This document shows, piece by piece, positions 43,578-55,439 of a stretch of DNA of 64,000 nt. The position numbers were made by a program, and so were the translations under genes. The DNA is from Myxocyprinus asiaticus (taxonomy: Eukaryota > Chordata > Actinopteri > Cypriniformes > Catostomidae): contig NC_059351.1 of the NCBI RefSeq assembly GCF_019703515.2, forward strand, positions 17,391,501 through 17,455,500, given 5' to 3'. Under the pieces are notes generated by a model, which was not told the origin of the DNA, ran no database searches, and saw nothing but the letters and a program-made list of their open reading frames with translations. Within the stretch, counting starts at the first letter, position 1. Every line of letters begins with the position of its first letter.

Positions 43578-44082
43578 GTAAAACAAATATTAATTAAGCA
43601 GTATGTATTAAGTGTGTAGGATAAAAACATTATCACAACCTTTTCACAACTTGCTAGCTGGACTCACATTGCAATTTTGGAGGGATTGGAGCAAAGGCCA
43701 CTTATGTATTGCCGCCCTAAGACTCCAAGGGGAGACAAGAAGCTCCGCACTTCTCTGGAAATGTTGAAGAGATTTATGAGTGGATGACACCGTGGTTAAT
43801 GGCCAATTCAGCGTCTTGTGGGTTGAACAATAAAAAAGTGCCATGCTCCACTTTTTAATTAAATGACAGCGGCCGCTGGATTATAACCCTGAGATTTAAC
43901 CTACATGGCTTTACTGTGAAAACATCTCTTCATAAAAGAGGCAGAGTGAGAGAGAGAGAAAGGTGTAAAGCTCTAATAATGAGTGCTAATACTAAACCGG
44001 CCAAAATTAGATTGGGTTCTAAACCTCTAGGTGACCCTGTCATTATTTCCCACAATGACATAAAATCAAGTCTTTACTTCAA
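43578..44082. other. Single-copy-looking non-coding sequence
   Basis: 43630-43930 is of balanced composition, lacks repeats and ORFs, and would be a fair candidate for conserved non-coding sequence. This is a guess from texture only. Confidence 0.35.
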
Positions 44083-44329
44083 GGGTGTAATCTCACGAAG
44101 AAATGTCTGGGTCATATTTCACCCTGAAATCAAAAGAAAAAAAATACTTTCACAGTTTTACATAGTTTGTAGTTGACATTTAAATAATATTAGCTTGCAA
44201 TAATATCTTAATGGCTGTAAAAATAGGCTTAATTTTCTTTATGCAAAATATAATTTCTTATTTTGTTCTACTGAATTTGGGGTGAAATATGGCCTGGACA
44301 TTTCTTGACAGTTTTTGTGAGATTCACCC
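44083..44329. mobile_element. Small MITE with GGGTGAATCTCAC-type ends
   Basis: The left side (GGGTGTAATCTCACGAAG, then GTCATATTTCACCC) is inverted at the right (GGGTGAAATATGGCC, then TGTGAGATTCACCC). Diverged single-ended relatives occur near 53475-53640 and 63525-63640. Confidence 0.7.
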
Positions 44330-44881
44330 AAATTTAGATCATTTTATGGTTCATTCAGCTCCTGTTAGCAATGTATCACAATGATAGAGAGCACATCCTG
44401 TTGAGCTGCCCTTTTTAAAGTGCAGTGCAACCCCAAGAGGATGGTAGACAAACAGTGCCTGCTAAATGGAAGCAGCAATGTTTCACTCAATAAACGGCGA
44501 AATTACATGATAAAGGGAGATAGGATGGCTCTTGTGACTGGTTGGCAGAAACAGATAGCACGCTAACAATGTTGATTTCCTGTCCCTTTCTGCAATGCTA
44601 TGTCAGCGCAATTGTTGGTCCTGCCTCTAATTAAAACGTGGCCGTCAGTAAAGCGCTAGTGATTGTTTACCACTATTTAAATAAGCAGCCCTGCCACCCA
44701 TGGGACCATATGACATCGACACATTTAGCCGACATAGGTCCAATTAGGAGCATGTTTAATGCTAACAGCACTGCGCTTCTTTGAAACACTAGTTCTAATA
44801 AAAAGTGTCCTCGACAGACACTAGATAGCAGGGAATCTGCTAACTCAAAACTCAGAAAAGACACTCTTTTCTCGAAGTACA
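44330..44881. other. Single-copy-looking non-coding sequence
   Basis: No element ends or coding signature. 44340-44680 has balanced composition and no repeats, similar in texture to conserved vertebrate non-coding DNA, but this cannot be tested from one genome. Confidence 0.35.
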
Positions 44882-46329
44882 TACAGTTTACATACACTTA
44901 GGTTAAAGTCATTAAAACTCATTTTTTTAACCACTCCACATATTTAATATTAGCAAACTATAGGTTTGGCAAGTCGTTTAGGACATCTACTTTGTGCATG
45001 ACACAAGTAATTTTTCCAACAATTGTTTACAGACAGATTATTTAACTTTTAATTGACTATATCACAATTCCAGTGGGTCAGAAATTACCATACACTAAGT
45101 TAACTGTGCCTTTAAGCAGCTTGGAAAATTCCAGAAAATGATGTCAAACCCTTAGACAGTTAGCCAATTAGCTTCTGATAGGAGGTGTACTGAACTGGAG
45201 GTGTACCTGTGGATGTATTTTAAGGCCTACCTTTAAACTCAGTGCCTCTTTGCTTAACATCATGGGAAAATCAAAAGAAATCAGCAAAGGCCTCAGAAAA
45301 AAAAAAAAATTGTGGACCTCCACAAGTCTGGTTCATCCTTGGGAGCAATTTCCAAATGCCTGAAGGTACCACCTTCATCTGTACAAACAATAGTACGCAA
45401 GTATAAACACCACGGGACCACACAGCCATCATACCACTCAGGAAGGAGACGCATTCTGTTTCCTAGAGATGAACATAGTTTGGTGCGAAAAGTGCAAATC
45501 AATCTCAGAACAACAGCAAAGGACCATGTGAAGATGCTGGAGGAAACAGGTAGTCAAGTATGTATATCCACAGTAAAACAAGTCATATATCGACATAACC
45601 TGAAAGGCTGCTCAGCAAGTAAAAAACCAATGCTCCAAAACTGCCATAAAAAAGCCAGACTACAGTTTACAAGTGCACATGGGGACAAAGATCAACACCA
45701 TCCCATGGGTGTGGCAGCATCATGTTGTATGGATGCTTTGCTGCAGGAGGGACTGGTGCAGTTTACAAAATAGATGGCATCTTGAGGAAGGAAAATTATG
45801 CAGATACAGTATATTGAAGCAACATCTCAAGACATCAGCCATGAAGTTGGTCGCAAATGGGTCTTCCTAATGGACAATGACCCCAAGCATACCTCCAAAG
45901 TTGTGGCAAAATGGCTTAAGGACAACAAAGTCAAGGTATTGGAGTGGTCATCACAAAGCCCTGACCTCAATCCGATAGACAATTTGTGGGCACAACTGAA
46001 AAAGCATGTGCAAGCCAGGAGGCCTAAACCTGACTCAGTTACACCAGTTCTGTCTGAAGGAATGGGCCAAAATTCCAGCAACTTATGGTGAGAAGCTTGT
46101 GGAAGGCTACCCAAAATGTTTGACCCAATTTAAACAATTGAAAGGCAATGCTTCTAAATAAATCATTCTCTCTACTATAATTCTGACATTTCACATTCTT
46201 AAAATAAAGTAGTGATCCTAACTGACCTAAGACAGGGAATGTTTTCTACGATTAAATGTCAGGAATTGTGAAAAACTGAGTTTAAACGTATTTGGTTAAA
46301 GTGTATGTATACATCTGACTTCAACTGTA
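44882..46329 (+). mobile_element. Sleeping-Beauty-type Tc1 transposon, copy 1, with TA duplication
   Basis: The element is 44884-46327, flanked by TA (44882-44883, 46328-46329). The left end CAGTTTACATACACTTAGG and the right end ...CATCTGACTTCAACTG are inverted, typical of the salmonid/cyprinid Tc1 family with long IR/DR ends. It contains a broken transposase from 45262. A partner copy in the opposite orientation lies at 47560-48489. Confidence 0.92.
45262..46162 (+). pseudogene. Tc1 transposase (SB type), internally deleted and frameshifted
   Basis: It opens MGKSKEISKGLRK, then a run of A shifts the frame. From 45312 it reads DLHKSGSSLGAISKCLKVP, RRRILFPRDEHSLVRKVQI and CHKKARLQFTSAHGDKDQ. 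About 65 codons are then missing, including the first catalytic Asp. After a second shift come [20 protein letters not shown] (second Asp) and [16 protein letters not shown], where the family Glu is replaced by Asp. The end is frameshifted again. The element cannot transpose itself. Confidence 0.9.
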
Positions 46330-46940
46330 TATGTGTTGGAGTTTGGGTATGTGCTAGCATTAAAATTAGCATCAGTGAATTAGTATGAAATAGAAACTAG
46401 CACACATTTTCAGACTGTGTATTTTCAGAAACGTATGGTATGATGCATCCCTGCTAGCATACGCACGTCACCTACTTAATGCGCATGCTTTCATCTAGAC
46501 ATTTTTACATTTATAGAGTGCTTGCTCATCTTAAATGCGTCCTTAAACATTTGCTGCTGAATGTTAGCAACAACATTTGGCACACAATATGAAAACGCAA
46601 TGTTTACTAGATAATGCATTCTTTCACAAACGTCACAATGATGTACATGTGCTTACTGGAATATGTAAAAATGTAATGATATTGCATTAATGCACAGAAA
46701 AGCATAAGATGTACATATGATATTGGTTGTTGACATTTATGCTATTGCAATGTGGTGGCAGCTGAAAAATAATATTAATGTTTGTGAGGGTTGAGTTTGA
46801 TATTTATCAAACTATCAAACTTAAATTAAATTGAATTTAAAGTGATTCACAGTGTCCAAATTGGTTTTAAGTATCTTTAAACCATGTCTAGAATTAAAAA
46901 GTTTGATGAAAGTGTAAGAATGTTGTGTATACCTGTATAT
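46330..46940. other. Non-coding spacer
   Basis: AT-rich, no recognised features. Confidence 0.5.
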
Positions 46941-47354
46941 CAGTGGCGTAGCCACGGGTGTGCCAGGGTGTGCAACTGCCACCCAAAACTTAAGCTTGCA
47001 CACCTAAATGAAACAGCTTTTTTTACGCTTTATAGTATGAAAGGGTTGTGGCGGAACGACCCGCCCCTCCCTCACGTCATCGTTGCCCTGCCTCTGAGGG
47101 CCGTCCTTCAGCCAGGCTCACAACGGGAGTGGGCAGGAGAGAGAAGAGGCGCATAGTTAGTAAGCCTTGATTACGTCTCTGCCCTGTGTTTTGGATTTGT
47201 TTGCTGTGTTTAATAAATTTCCTGCATATGGATTCTACCTTCGCCTCCATGTCGAGTCCCTCACATTATTATATTTCACTTAATTGTGATGTAGTTCTTG
47301 CACACCCAGTTTTCTCTTGGCACACCCAAAGTCTTGTTTCTGGCTACGCCTCTG
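46941..47354. mobile_element. hAT-like MITE carrying a solo LTR
   Basis: The left end CAGTGGCGTAGCCACGGGTG and the right end (…GGCTACGCCTCTG) are inverted. The flanks CTGTATAT and ATATATAT agree at 6 of 8 positions, consistent with an old 8-bp duplication. An LTR is inserted at 47047-47265. Confidence 0.65.
47047..47265 (+). repeat. Solo gypsy-type LTR
   Basis: It begins TGTGGCGGAACGACCCGCCC and ends GTCGAGTCCCTCACA, with a TTAATAAATTT polyadenylation signal about 55 bp before the end. The start resembles the TGTGGCAG... start of the LTR at 9579-9974 (minus strand). No target duplication is evident. Confidence 0.7.
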
Positions 47355-47559
47355 ATATATATAGGCTACAACAATATAGTCAACATAAAGCTGAGCATAA
47401 ATATTTTCACTCACAATGATATTTTCACTTACACAACGAGGCTTACAACTCAAGTTACAGTGGTTTATATTGTGATCAAAAGTATCAGCAATGATGCATA
47501 TATAATTTCTAATTAGGGCTGAAACAGTTAGTCGATGTTATCGACAACATCGACAATAA

Positions 47560-48101
47560 CAAATTGTATTGGTGTTCTTCGGCTTGCAAGCCTCACCCTT
47601 TTTCCTCAAAACATAACGATGGTCATTATGGCCAAAAAGTTCAATTTTTGTTTCATCAGACCAGAGGAAATTTCTCCAAAAAGTAAGATCTTTGTCCCCA
47701 TGTGCACTTGCAAACTGTAGTCTGGCTTTTGTATGGCGGTTTTGGAGCATTGGCTTCTTCCTTGCTGGTTATGTCGATATATGACTCGTTTTACTGTGGA
47801 TATACATACTTGTCCACCTATTTCCTCCTGTCTACCTGTTTCCTCTACCTGCTGTTGTTCTGGGATTGAGTTGCACTTTTCGCATCAAACTATGTTCATC
47901 TCTAGGAGACAGAATGCATCTCCTTCCTGAGCAGTATGATGGCTGCGTGGTCCTATGGTGTTTATACTTGCATACTATTGTTTGTACAGACGAATATGGT
48001 ACCTTCAGGCATTTGGAAATTGCTCCCAAGAATGAACCAGACTTGTAGAGGTCCATCATTTTTTTTCTGAGGCCTTTGCTGATTTCTTTTGATTTTCCCA
48101 T
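47560..48101 (-). pseudogene. Tc1 transposase (SB type) N-terminal half
   Basis: From the ATG at 48099-48101: MGKSKEISKGLRKKMMDLYK, then GAISKCLKVPYSSVQTIVCK and HSLMRKVQLNPRTTAG. A deletion or frameshift of about 20-30 codons follows, then MLQNRHTKARLQFASAHGDK, FLWSDETKIELFGHNDHRYV (first catalytic Asp present) and GEACKPKNT. The remainder is lost. Complementary to copy 1, which lacks this catalytic segment. Confidence 0.88.
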
Positions 48102-48491
48102 GATGTCAAGCAAAGAGGCACTGAGTTTAAAGGTAGGCCTTAATATACATCCACAGGTACACCTCCAATTCAGTACACCTTCCATCAGAAGCTAATTGTC
48201 TAATTGTCTAAAGGCTTTACATCATTTTCTGGAATTTTCCAAGCTGCTTAAAGGCACAGTTAACTTAGTGTATGGTAATTTCTGACCCACTGGAATTGTG
48301 ACATAGTCAATTAAAAGTGAAACAATCTGTCTGTAAACAATTGCTGGAAAAATTACTCGTGTCATGCACAAAGTAGATGTCCTAAATGACTTGCCAAAAC
48401 TATAGTTTGCTAATATTAAATCTGTGGAGTGGCTAAAAATTTGTTTTAATGACTTCAACCTAAGTGTATTAAACTTTTGACTTCAACTGTA
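47560..48491 (-). mobile_element. Sleeping-Beauty-type Tc1, copy 2, C-terminal half missing
   Basis: The right end ...TTTTGACTTCAACTG stops at 48489 before TA (48490-48491). The inner end is cut at about 47560 with no terminal repeat, directly after the hAT terminus. It shares the full 5' region of copy 1 in the opposite orientation. Confidence 0.85.
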
Positions 48492-48558
48492 AGTATATTT
48501 TGTCTTTACTGCACTTGCAGAAGTATAACCAAGTGAAAAAATACACTTAAATACAAAA

Positions 48559-48796
48559 TACACTGTAACGGGGTAAAAGGAAAAGGAGAAAGCGGGAACC
48601 GGATGAAGCATCAAAGTAATATTTAATTAAACAAAAACACACAAACATATACACATACAGGTCAGCTGCCTGTAGCTCTCTCTCTCCCGAACTGCTGCCT
48701 CCGGCGGCCTTTATCCCTCTCATTGGCTTGATTAGCCTGATTAGCCAGGCATACGTCATCAAGAGCTGGCCCCGCCCTCCTCCTTGCCACATACAG
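48559..48796 (-). mobile_element. Solo LTR of the same family as 8747-8969
   Basis: The LTR is 48564-48791 (TGTAACGGGG...CTTGCCACA). Flanks TACAC (48559-48563) and TACAG (48792-48796) match at 4 of 5. In sense it is on the minus strand (TGTGGCAAGGAGG...). It seems to have inserted into the terminal TACAG of the neighbouring TA-flanked element. Confidence 0.82.
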
Positions 48797-49699
48797 TTGC
48801 AATCGAAATTATTCAACCCCACTGACCAGCAATACATTCTGGTGATGTGAATTAAAAAACATCAACTAAAACCTCAGTAAACAGTCAAAGTAAGTTTTTA
48901 AAACACATTTGAGTGATTTTGAGAACAAAGAGTTCAGTTTACCCAAATTTTAAAATAAAAAACTGTGGGGATGGTGTCGTTCTTGTCATCACCTTATCAT
49001 CTTACTCCAGATGTACTGCTGACCCATGGGTCTAAAACACATTTTCAATTTGGTGTCATACGTCTATAAAACATTCTTCCAGGACTCCACAGGTCTTTCC
49101 TACTTCTTTCCTATTACTTCTCGAATATTCAAGTCAACATTTCCCTTGGTGAAGTTTTGCTTTCTTCTGCACCCCACGAAGGTTGCTGTTGTATCATATT
49201 TAAAAAATTTATGAATGGCGCTGCCAACTTTGTCTATTGGAAATTGAAGTGCCTTGGAAATTTACTTTTAGCCATGACCTTTCTTGTGTAATGAAATAAT
49301 CTCCTCTATTAGCTTTTGAGACAGCTTATTTTTAATTGCATATTTTGCATAGAAATACATTTTTGCTTACAATGCTAAACTTACATTTTAAAACTTAAAT
49401 AAGTGCCACTGCAGATTGATGACTTAATTTTGTTTTAAAACCATTACTTGTGTAGACTTACATATTTAAGAAACAGCTACCTGTACATGCAATAGGGGTT
49501 GAATAATTATGACATGGCTGTATTTTAAAAAAAAATTCTGCTATTTAGAAATATTAGGTTATATATTCACACTATGACTTTGAATGTGTCACTCAACTGA
49601 TATAGATGTAAAGTTTAAAAATTCTGGGTCATCAGAAAAGCCTGCCTTTGTAAATCCTTACTGTCTTGGGGGGGTTGAATAATTTAGATTGCAACTGTA
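48792..49699. mobile_element. TA-flanked Tc1/mariner-like element, mostly decayed
   Basis: The element is 48794-49697, between TA dinucleotides. Ends CAGTTGCAATCGAAATTATT and, inverted, AATAATTTAGATTGCAACTG. The minus strand of 49000-49270 retains weak Tc1-like coding traces (FPIDKVGSAIHKFFKYDTTA and NVDLNIREVIGKK). Confidence 0.75.
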
Positions 49700-50362
49700 C
49701 ACTTATATTTAAGATACATTCTCCTAAAGCAAGTCCAAATATCTTATATTTTGCTTCTCAAGTAAATGTTTCTTGTTTTAAGGATTCTTAGACTATTTTA
49801 AATGGAAAACAAGGCAAAAACACTTGATAACAATAGGATTTTTTTCTGTGAATTTTTTTCTGAATAAAACTTAATAAAAGGTATTTTTTTCCTTTAATTC
49901 AGTGAATGTCATTTTGGGGTATTTTTAAAAGATGATTGTGTCCTCTTTATTGTTAGCAAGCATGTTTAATGCAGCATTTTATGTCGGGGCACAAGCTGAA
50001 TAGTCGGTTAAGAGCTACTGATTAATCAGTGCAATAATCACCCAAATAGTCAAATAATCGTTCTAATAATCGTTAGATTAGTCGGTTATCAAAATAATCG
50101 TTAGTTGCAGCCCTATTTCTAATACAGCAGAAATCACACATAATTTGTTATAAAGAAACACTTAGGCATACATTTATTTCATTTTCCCTATGAACTAACT
50201 AAATAAAATATTTAAAATTTAAAGGTGCAATAAATCAACATGATCACACGGGAAATCAACATGTTGTTTCTGAAAGTTCAAGTTAGCCCATTCAGCTGAA
50301 TTACTGGCACCATAACTCATCAGACTTGATCAAGATTTTCTGCATCAATTCAAGCATGATCA

Positions 50363-50680
50363 CATTTCCCTTTAGCACAACTGATATTGTGTTGTGTGAG
50401 CATCCACCAAGACATAGGTTCTGGTCCCATAGGAACCAGGAAGTTATTGCATTTGCATAAACAATGGTAAGCGCATTTTGAAGGTTGCATTTTCTCTCAA
50501 AAATTAAATTTTTACTCCATCGATGGTTAGGTTTAGGGTTGGGTTTTTGGGTTAGCAGGCAGAGTTAATAAAATATGTATTCCTGTTGATTGTATTAAAT
50601 CATGTACTACTAAATTGAAACTTATTTTAGGCGCCACCATGTGGACATTTCACCTATTGTAGACGCATCATACTCAAATT
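50363..50680 (+). mobile_element. tRNA-derived SINE, copy 3 (3' shortened)
   Basis: Head with CATAGGTTCTGGTCCCATAGG, then GGAACCAGGAAGTTATTGC, GGTTAGGTTTAGGGTTGGG and GCCACCATGTGGACATTTC. The 3' blocks with the GGGGCAGTG motif of other copies are missing. Confidence 0.68.
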
Positions 50681-53469
50681 TCAGGAAATACATCCTTTGA
50701 CAAGTATAAGCCAATAATAATTTTATCACAATATGCTTGTCTACATGCAATTGAGATATTTCTAAAGCTACATGGTCTCTTTAAAACAAGGCTGACTACC
50801 TTTGAACAATCTAGTTAAGCACAGAAACCTCCTCTGGTCCAACAGTAATGAGGGAAACTTGCAAAATCCTCTAATCTTTTCCCTCCAGGTCTTTACACAA
50901 TCAATAACTCCCTCCTGGACATACAAAACTTCCAATTAAACAGAATAGAGGTGAAGTCATCTGGGACTGTTTTCATTATGACTTCATACATTATGAGTAA
51001 ACTTTTTTTTTCTTTTTCTTTTTTTCTTTTTTTTACATAATAGTAAGAACTATTATGAAAATTCAATAAAGTCTTTAAAAATACATTTTGGCACAGATTC
51101 TTTTGACCTAATAAAAAAAGGGATGCATAATCAGTTTGTATAACCACACTACAGTGACTATCCTCTGATCTCACATTCACACATAGGCCTATATGTACAC
51201 ATTTCTATAATATGAGAAAGAATGCTTTCTTAACACAATGTGTAAAAGCAAAGGTCACCCATGTCTATAAAAAAAGACACACTGTGCTAGAAGTCTTTTT
51301 GGCCAATGATGTGAGACTGATAGGAGAAACAGGCTGTCCTATTCTTTTATATTTCTCGTTCTTTCAAATAGCTCCAATTGTTCGATTTAGAAATCCCATG
51401 AGCAGTTCTTTGTTGCTACTTATGGACCAGAGGTCAAGGTCTGGCTGGTTAGCATGGTCCAGTGGAACCACCCCTGTTGGTAGAAGCCATAACTACACCA
51501 TTATGGGGGTGAAAAAGCATCTTTCTCCATTGACACCCATTCAAAAGAAGCCATATATTGTGAGAAAATATTTTTTACAGGTAATTTAAATCTAAAATAT
51601 TTTGTCATATTATCCTGAAGAAGAAAACATGAATTAAGTGACCAAGAGTAAATATCAGCAGTAGTTTAAAAAGCATTTCAACACCATGTTTGAATCTAAA
51701 ACATTGCAGTATTTGCAATTTACAGTATTTACAATTTCAGTAGTACACCCAAATGACATTAGTCAAATCATACAGTTCATGTGTTACACTTGCTATAGTT
51801 TACTTCTGCGTTGCTTCTTTGTCAAATAGCAATGTCAAATGTAAATCAAGTCAATCACTGAAACATCAGCGCCACCTTTAGTAAGAAACAGCATGTATAA
51901 TATGTGTGTGTGCATGCATATGGAATACTGATAATTCACCATTGTCTCACAGAAAATCAATGTAATATAGTTGTCATTTGTATGACTATAGTACTCATTT
52001 GTCTTGTAATAAACAAAGAAATATATATCCTGTGATAGTAAATTTATATAGATATGAAATAATCATAAAAATATGATTTATGGAAGCACAAAAAAGCAAC
52101 ACTATTACATATCTCGGGTCTTTCATTATCCTATATACTTTTGGTAATTAAGCAGTTATAAAAAAATATATATTTTTTTTTTGTTGCAATTTTGCCGTTT
52201 TTTTTCTTCATTTTTTTGTTACACTATTCAGAAGAGAAAGATTGAGGAATACTTAAGAGGTGTGGGCAATCTGGGCATAACTCAAAAATAGATGAGGTAC
52301 AAGAGGTGGAATGAGCTCCTGGGTCACTAAAGACCTGAGGTATGCATTAAAGGGTTAAGCATGAAGCAAAAGTATTGCACACTAAACATTCCTGATGGAT
52401 GAATCAAGACACGTTGCACATTCATATCATTTAAAAAGATTGCAAACAAGCTAGCTTGTCTCATGCGGTGCAGAATCAGAGTACCTTTCAACAGATTGAA
52501 AATGAAGATCAATGCAGCCTCAGTTTTAGACATTTGTGTGTATTTCACAACTACACTCTTGGCAGAGTGGTAGGAATGATTTGCATGTGCATTTAGAATT
52601 CATGCATTCATATTTAAAATATGCTTCAATTGTACGGGTTAATAGGAATAGTTTCACCTACATGTTCTGTCCGTCATTGATGACAAACCTGACGTGATGG
52701 GTCTTGAAGTGGCAAGTTTGAACGTATGTTATCACAAATGAGATTTGAAAGCTACCGCATATTTCAATTTCAAACTATTCCTCACACAATGTCGATGCAT
52801 GGCTTCAAAAGACTTAAAAGAGATTTAGCACATAATTTGTATGGACTACTTCATGATGCTTTTATGGTATATATTTTTTTGTCGTTTTTAGAGATTGTCA
52901 TATGCCTTATATGCTTTCTTTGCATTACAAAAGCTGTCTAACCTCCCCTTTTTTCCCCCCAAAAATAAAAAATAATGTCATATGATTTGGACCAACAAGA
53001 GGGTTAGGAAAATCTAAAATTTCTAGTAAATAAGTACATTTTCATTTTTAGTTTACTATTCCTTCAAATGTATTGTAGAAGGATACATTTGATTGTAAGA
53101 GATTCTGAGTTGTCCCCTACTTTCATTAGTTCACCCACAGTATTTAGCTCACTTTATTTAAAGAGGCCTAAGATTTAAACCCTCAGGAGAAGTGGACTTC
53201 AAACAGGTATGCTGAAACATTCACGGCAATGATTCTGAACAAGAGCCACTCCAGATCATTTATCGGGATGAGCTGGGTGGAAACAAATGAATCACAACCA
53301 CAAAAGACACTTTCAAAGAGGTGGTCTGCTGCAAGACACTGGAACAGACTGAGCAACTGAGCTTGAATGGGGAAGGTCAGACAAGTTCCAGCTCTTAAGG
53401 TCATTTATCTCATAAATATTTACTGTTTAATTAGATTTCAATAATACCACCCATTCTTATTGTTGTATT
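50681..53469. other. Non-coding sequence with T-rich tracts
   Basis: Contains T/C-rich tracts near 51004-51035 and an A/T tract at 52160-52215. The 125-codon frame at 51212-51589 has no recognisable domain. The stretch 53150-53420 is repeat-free and balanced in composition. Confidence 0.5.
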
Positions 53470-53474
53470 TATGG

Positions 53475-53640
53475 GTGAATCTCACAAAACACGTCCAGGT
53501 CACTTTTCACCACAAAAGAAAAGGAAAAAAATTAAGAAATTATATTTTGCATAAAGAAAATGAAGTCTAATTTTAGGACCATTAACATTATTTTGACCAT
53601 TAAGTACACAATTGTAATCCTAATTTTTCTAAAAAGGTCA
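53475..53640 (+). repeat. Diverged relative of the GGGTGAATCTCAC MITE
   Basis: GGGTGAATCTCACAAAACACG, CCAGGTCACTTTTCACC and a TTATATTTTGCATAAAGAAAA block match the repeat at 44083-44329. The right end is not clear. Confidence 0.55.
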
Positions 53641-54835
53641 TTCTCATTCTCTGTAATTTGTTTTTATTATTATTTAAATCACAAAAAAACAACAGAACAA
53701 TATATATATATATATAGTATACTTTGTCCTCAATTGGGGGAAAAAATCCTTAATTTAAATTCCTTAAACATATTAAAATAATAATATCTAAAAATGCAAA
53801 AATTTAGGATTATTGTTATTCTTTAGTCATTTCAATTAGCTTTATACAAAAGACGCCTGAACCAAAGTAAGAAAATACAATAGAAGACAGGGATTTGGAT
53901 CAAGAAAGGACATTTTTTACTTTTACAGAAGCCTACTTAATTTTACATTTATTGTATTTTATATATTTTGGCCATCCAGGGACATCCTCAGTTGGGGAAA
54001 ATAAATAAATAAGCCAATTCCTTAATGCAAAAAGTTATGGTTAGTGTTATTTTTTACAAATTAGAATTAGGTTTAAATAAAAGACACCTGAACCCATTTA
54101 AGGAAATGCAATAGAAGACTATATGGTATGACCCCATTTAGAGTAACTGCATGTGTTTGAAACGGTTTCGCTTTATTGGTGAGGTCCAAATTTGAAAATG
54201 CTCTCACTAATATAGTAAAACATGTTGAAAACCCACAAGTGACATTTCAGGTGGTCTTCTACTTAAAAAGCCTCATAAATCAGCCAAATCATATTTAGCT
54301 TTCAATCTAGTGATGTGCACAGATTTGTGTGACTGATTTAGAGGATGGAAAACATTATTACCCTGATATAAAAATCAGTGGAAGTCCTCAATGATACGGT
54401 GAAACAACTGTGTGTGTGTGTAGGATTAGGGAAACAGAGCAAATCAGGTCTGTCACAGCAGCAACAAGAATCCAACAGAGAATTTAATTACATTCTTAAT
54501 TAAGCTGTAATTCAAAGGCATCCTACAGTTTGTCTGTGTGATTGTGTATGTGCTTGCAAATAAGTGCATTTGATGTGCCTGCAACTATTTGTACTTCCTT
54601 ATCAGTGCAGGTTTCATATGCACATTCTGAACCAGCAGCGATAGAGACACCATATACAGCGCTGTGAACTCAGCTGGGCTCTGCTGCTTTCATAAAACAG
54701 CATAAAACAGCATAAAACCAGCCAGTCAACATGAGCAGTCTGCCAGATAAGGCAGCATATTGTTAAAACCACCTATATTGAGGCAGCACACTGCTATGGC
54801 AAGCTGATTTAGCTTTTAATGCATCCAGCATTACT
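53641..54835. other. Non-coding sequence
   Basis: A (TA)n lies at 53700-53717. The repeated phrase AAGACxCCTGAACCxA near 53850 and 54085, with similar surroundings (CAATAGAAGAC), indicates a diverged tandem duplication of about 235 bp. Nothing coding. Confidence 0.5.
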
Positions 54836-55203
54836 CGTTGTAATTGTATTTGTACTAGTACTATTTCAATTAAAGAGCTCAACAATATATCTTTTCTACT
54901 AGTAAGAATTCTTGTTACAGAGCTCTATAATGGATTTTTCACTAGTAAGCATTCCAGTTACAGAGCTCTCTATTTGCATTTCACTGGTAAAATCTCCAAT
55001 TAAAGAGATCTACAATTGATTTTTTTAATAGTAAGAACTATAATTACAGAGTACTGTAATGACATTGTTACTAGTAAGAATACATTTGCAGAGCTCTACA
55101 ACTGAATTACAAACAAATTGGATTACAGAGCTCCCTCATTCAATTTTCACTAGTAAGAATTTCAATTACAGAGCTCTACAATTGCATTCTTACTAGTAAA
55201 AAC
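54836..55203. repeat. Palindromic ~43-bp minisatellite, array 1
   Basis: GAGCTC or one-step variants recur at 54875, 54920, 54963, 55004, 55049, 55091, 55128 and 55171 (spacing 37-45 bp). Interleaved ACTAGT or variants recur at 54854, 54898, 54941, 54983, 55025, 55070, 55149 and 55192. Each unit has two dyad centres, TTACTAGTAA and CAGAGCTCTG, flanked by AATT-rich arms, so the array can fold into alternative hairpins. Confidence 0.85.
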
Positions 55204-55439
55204 TTGTATTCATTAGATGCAAAACAGAAGCGATTACACCTATTTCCCTTTCCAAATTCTTCCTGAGGGAGGCTACATTACAAAATAAAGGCCAGGTGTG
55301 ACATGGTAAGATATTAGCATGAAATATTTTTACGAGCTTATTTAGCAAACATATTGATTGCATTCACATAGTGTCAGTATTATCGTGAATATTGAGATGA
55401 AAACACAAAACACTTTTTTTATCGAAGGATCATATTTAA

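Larger units (their letters stand above)
47506..50123. mobile_element. hAT-type element with perfect 8-bp duplication, hosting several insertions
   Basis: The element is 47514-50115. Its ends TAGGGCTGAAACAGTTAGTCG and, inverted, ...TCGTTAGTTGCAGCCCTA are flanked by TTTCTAAT on both sides (47506-47513 and 50116-50123). Inside lie a truncated Sleeping-Beauty-type Tc1 (about 47560-48489), an LTR (48564-48791) and a TA-flanked element (48794-49697). No hAT transposase is present. Confidence 0.88.

Noticed and set aside
51212..51589. 125-codon ORF as a host exon
   Set aside because: No recognisable domain, no splice context that I can support, low-complexity surroundings. An ORF of this length can occur by chance in 64 kb.
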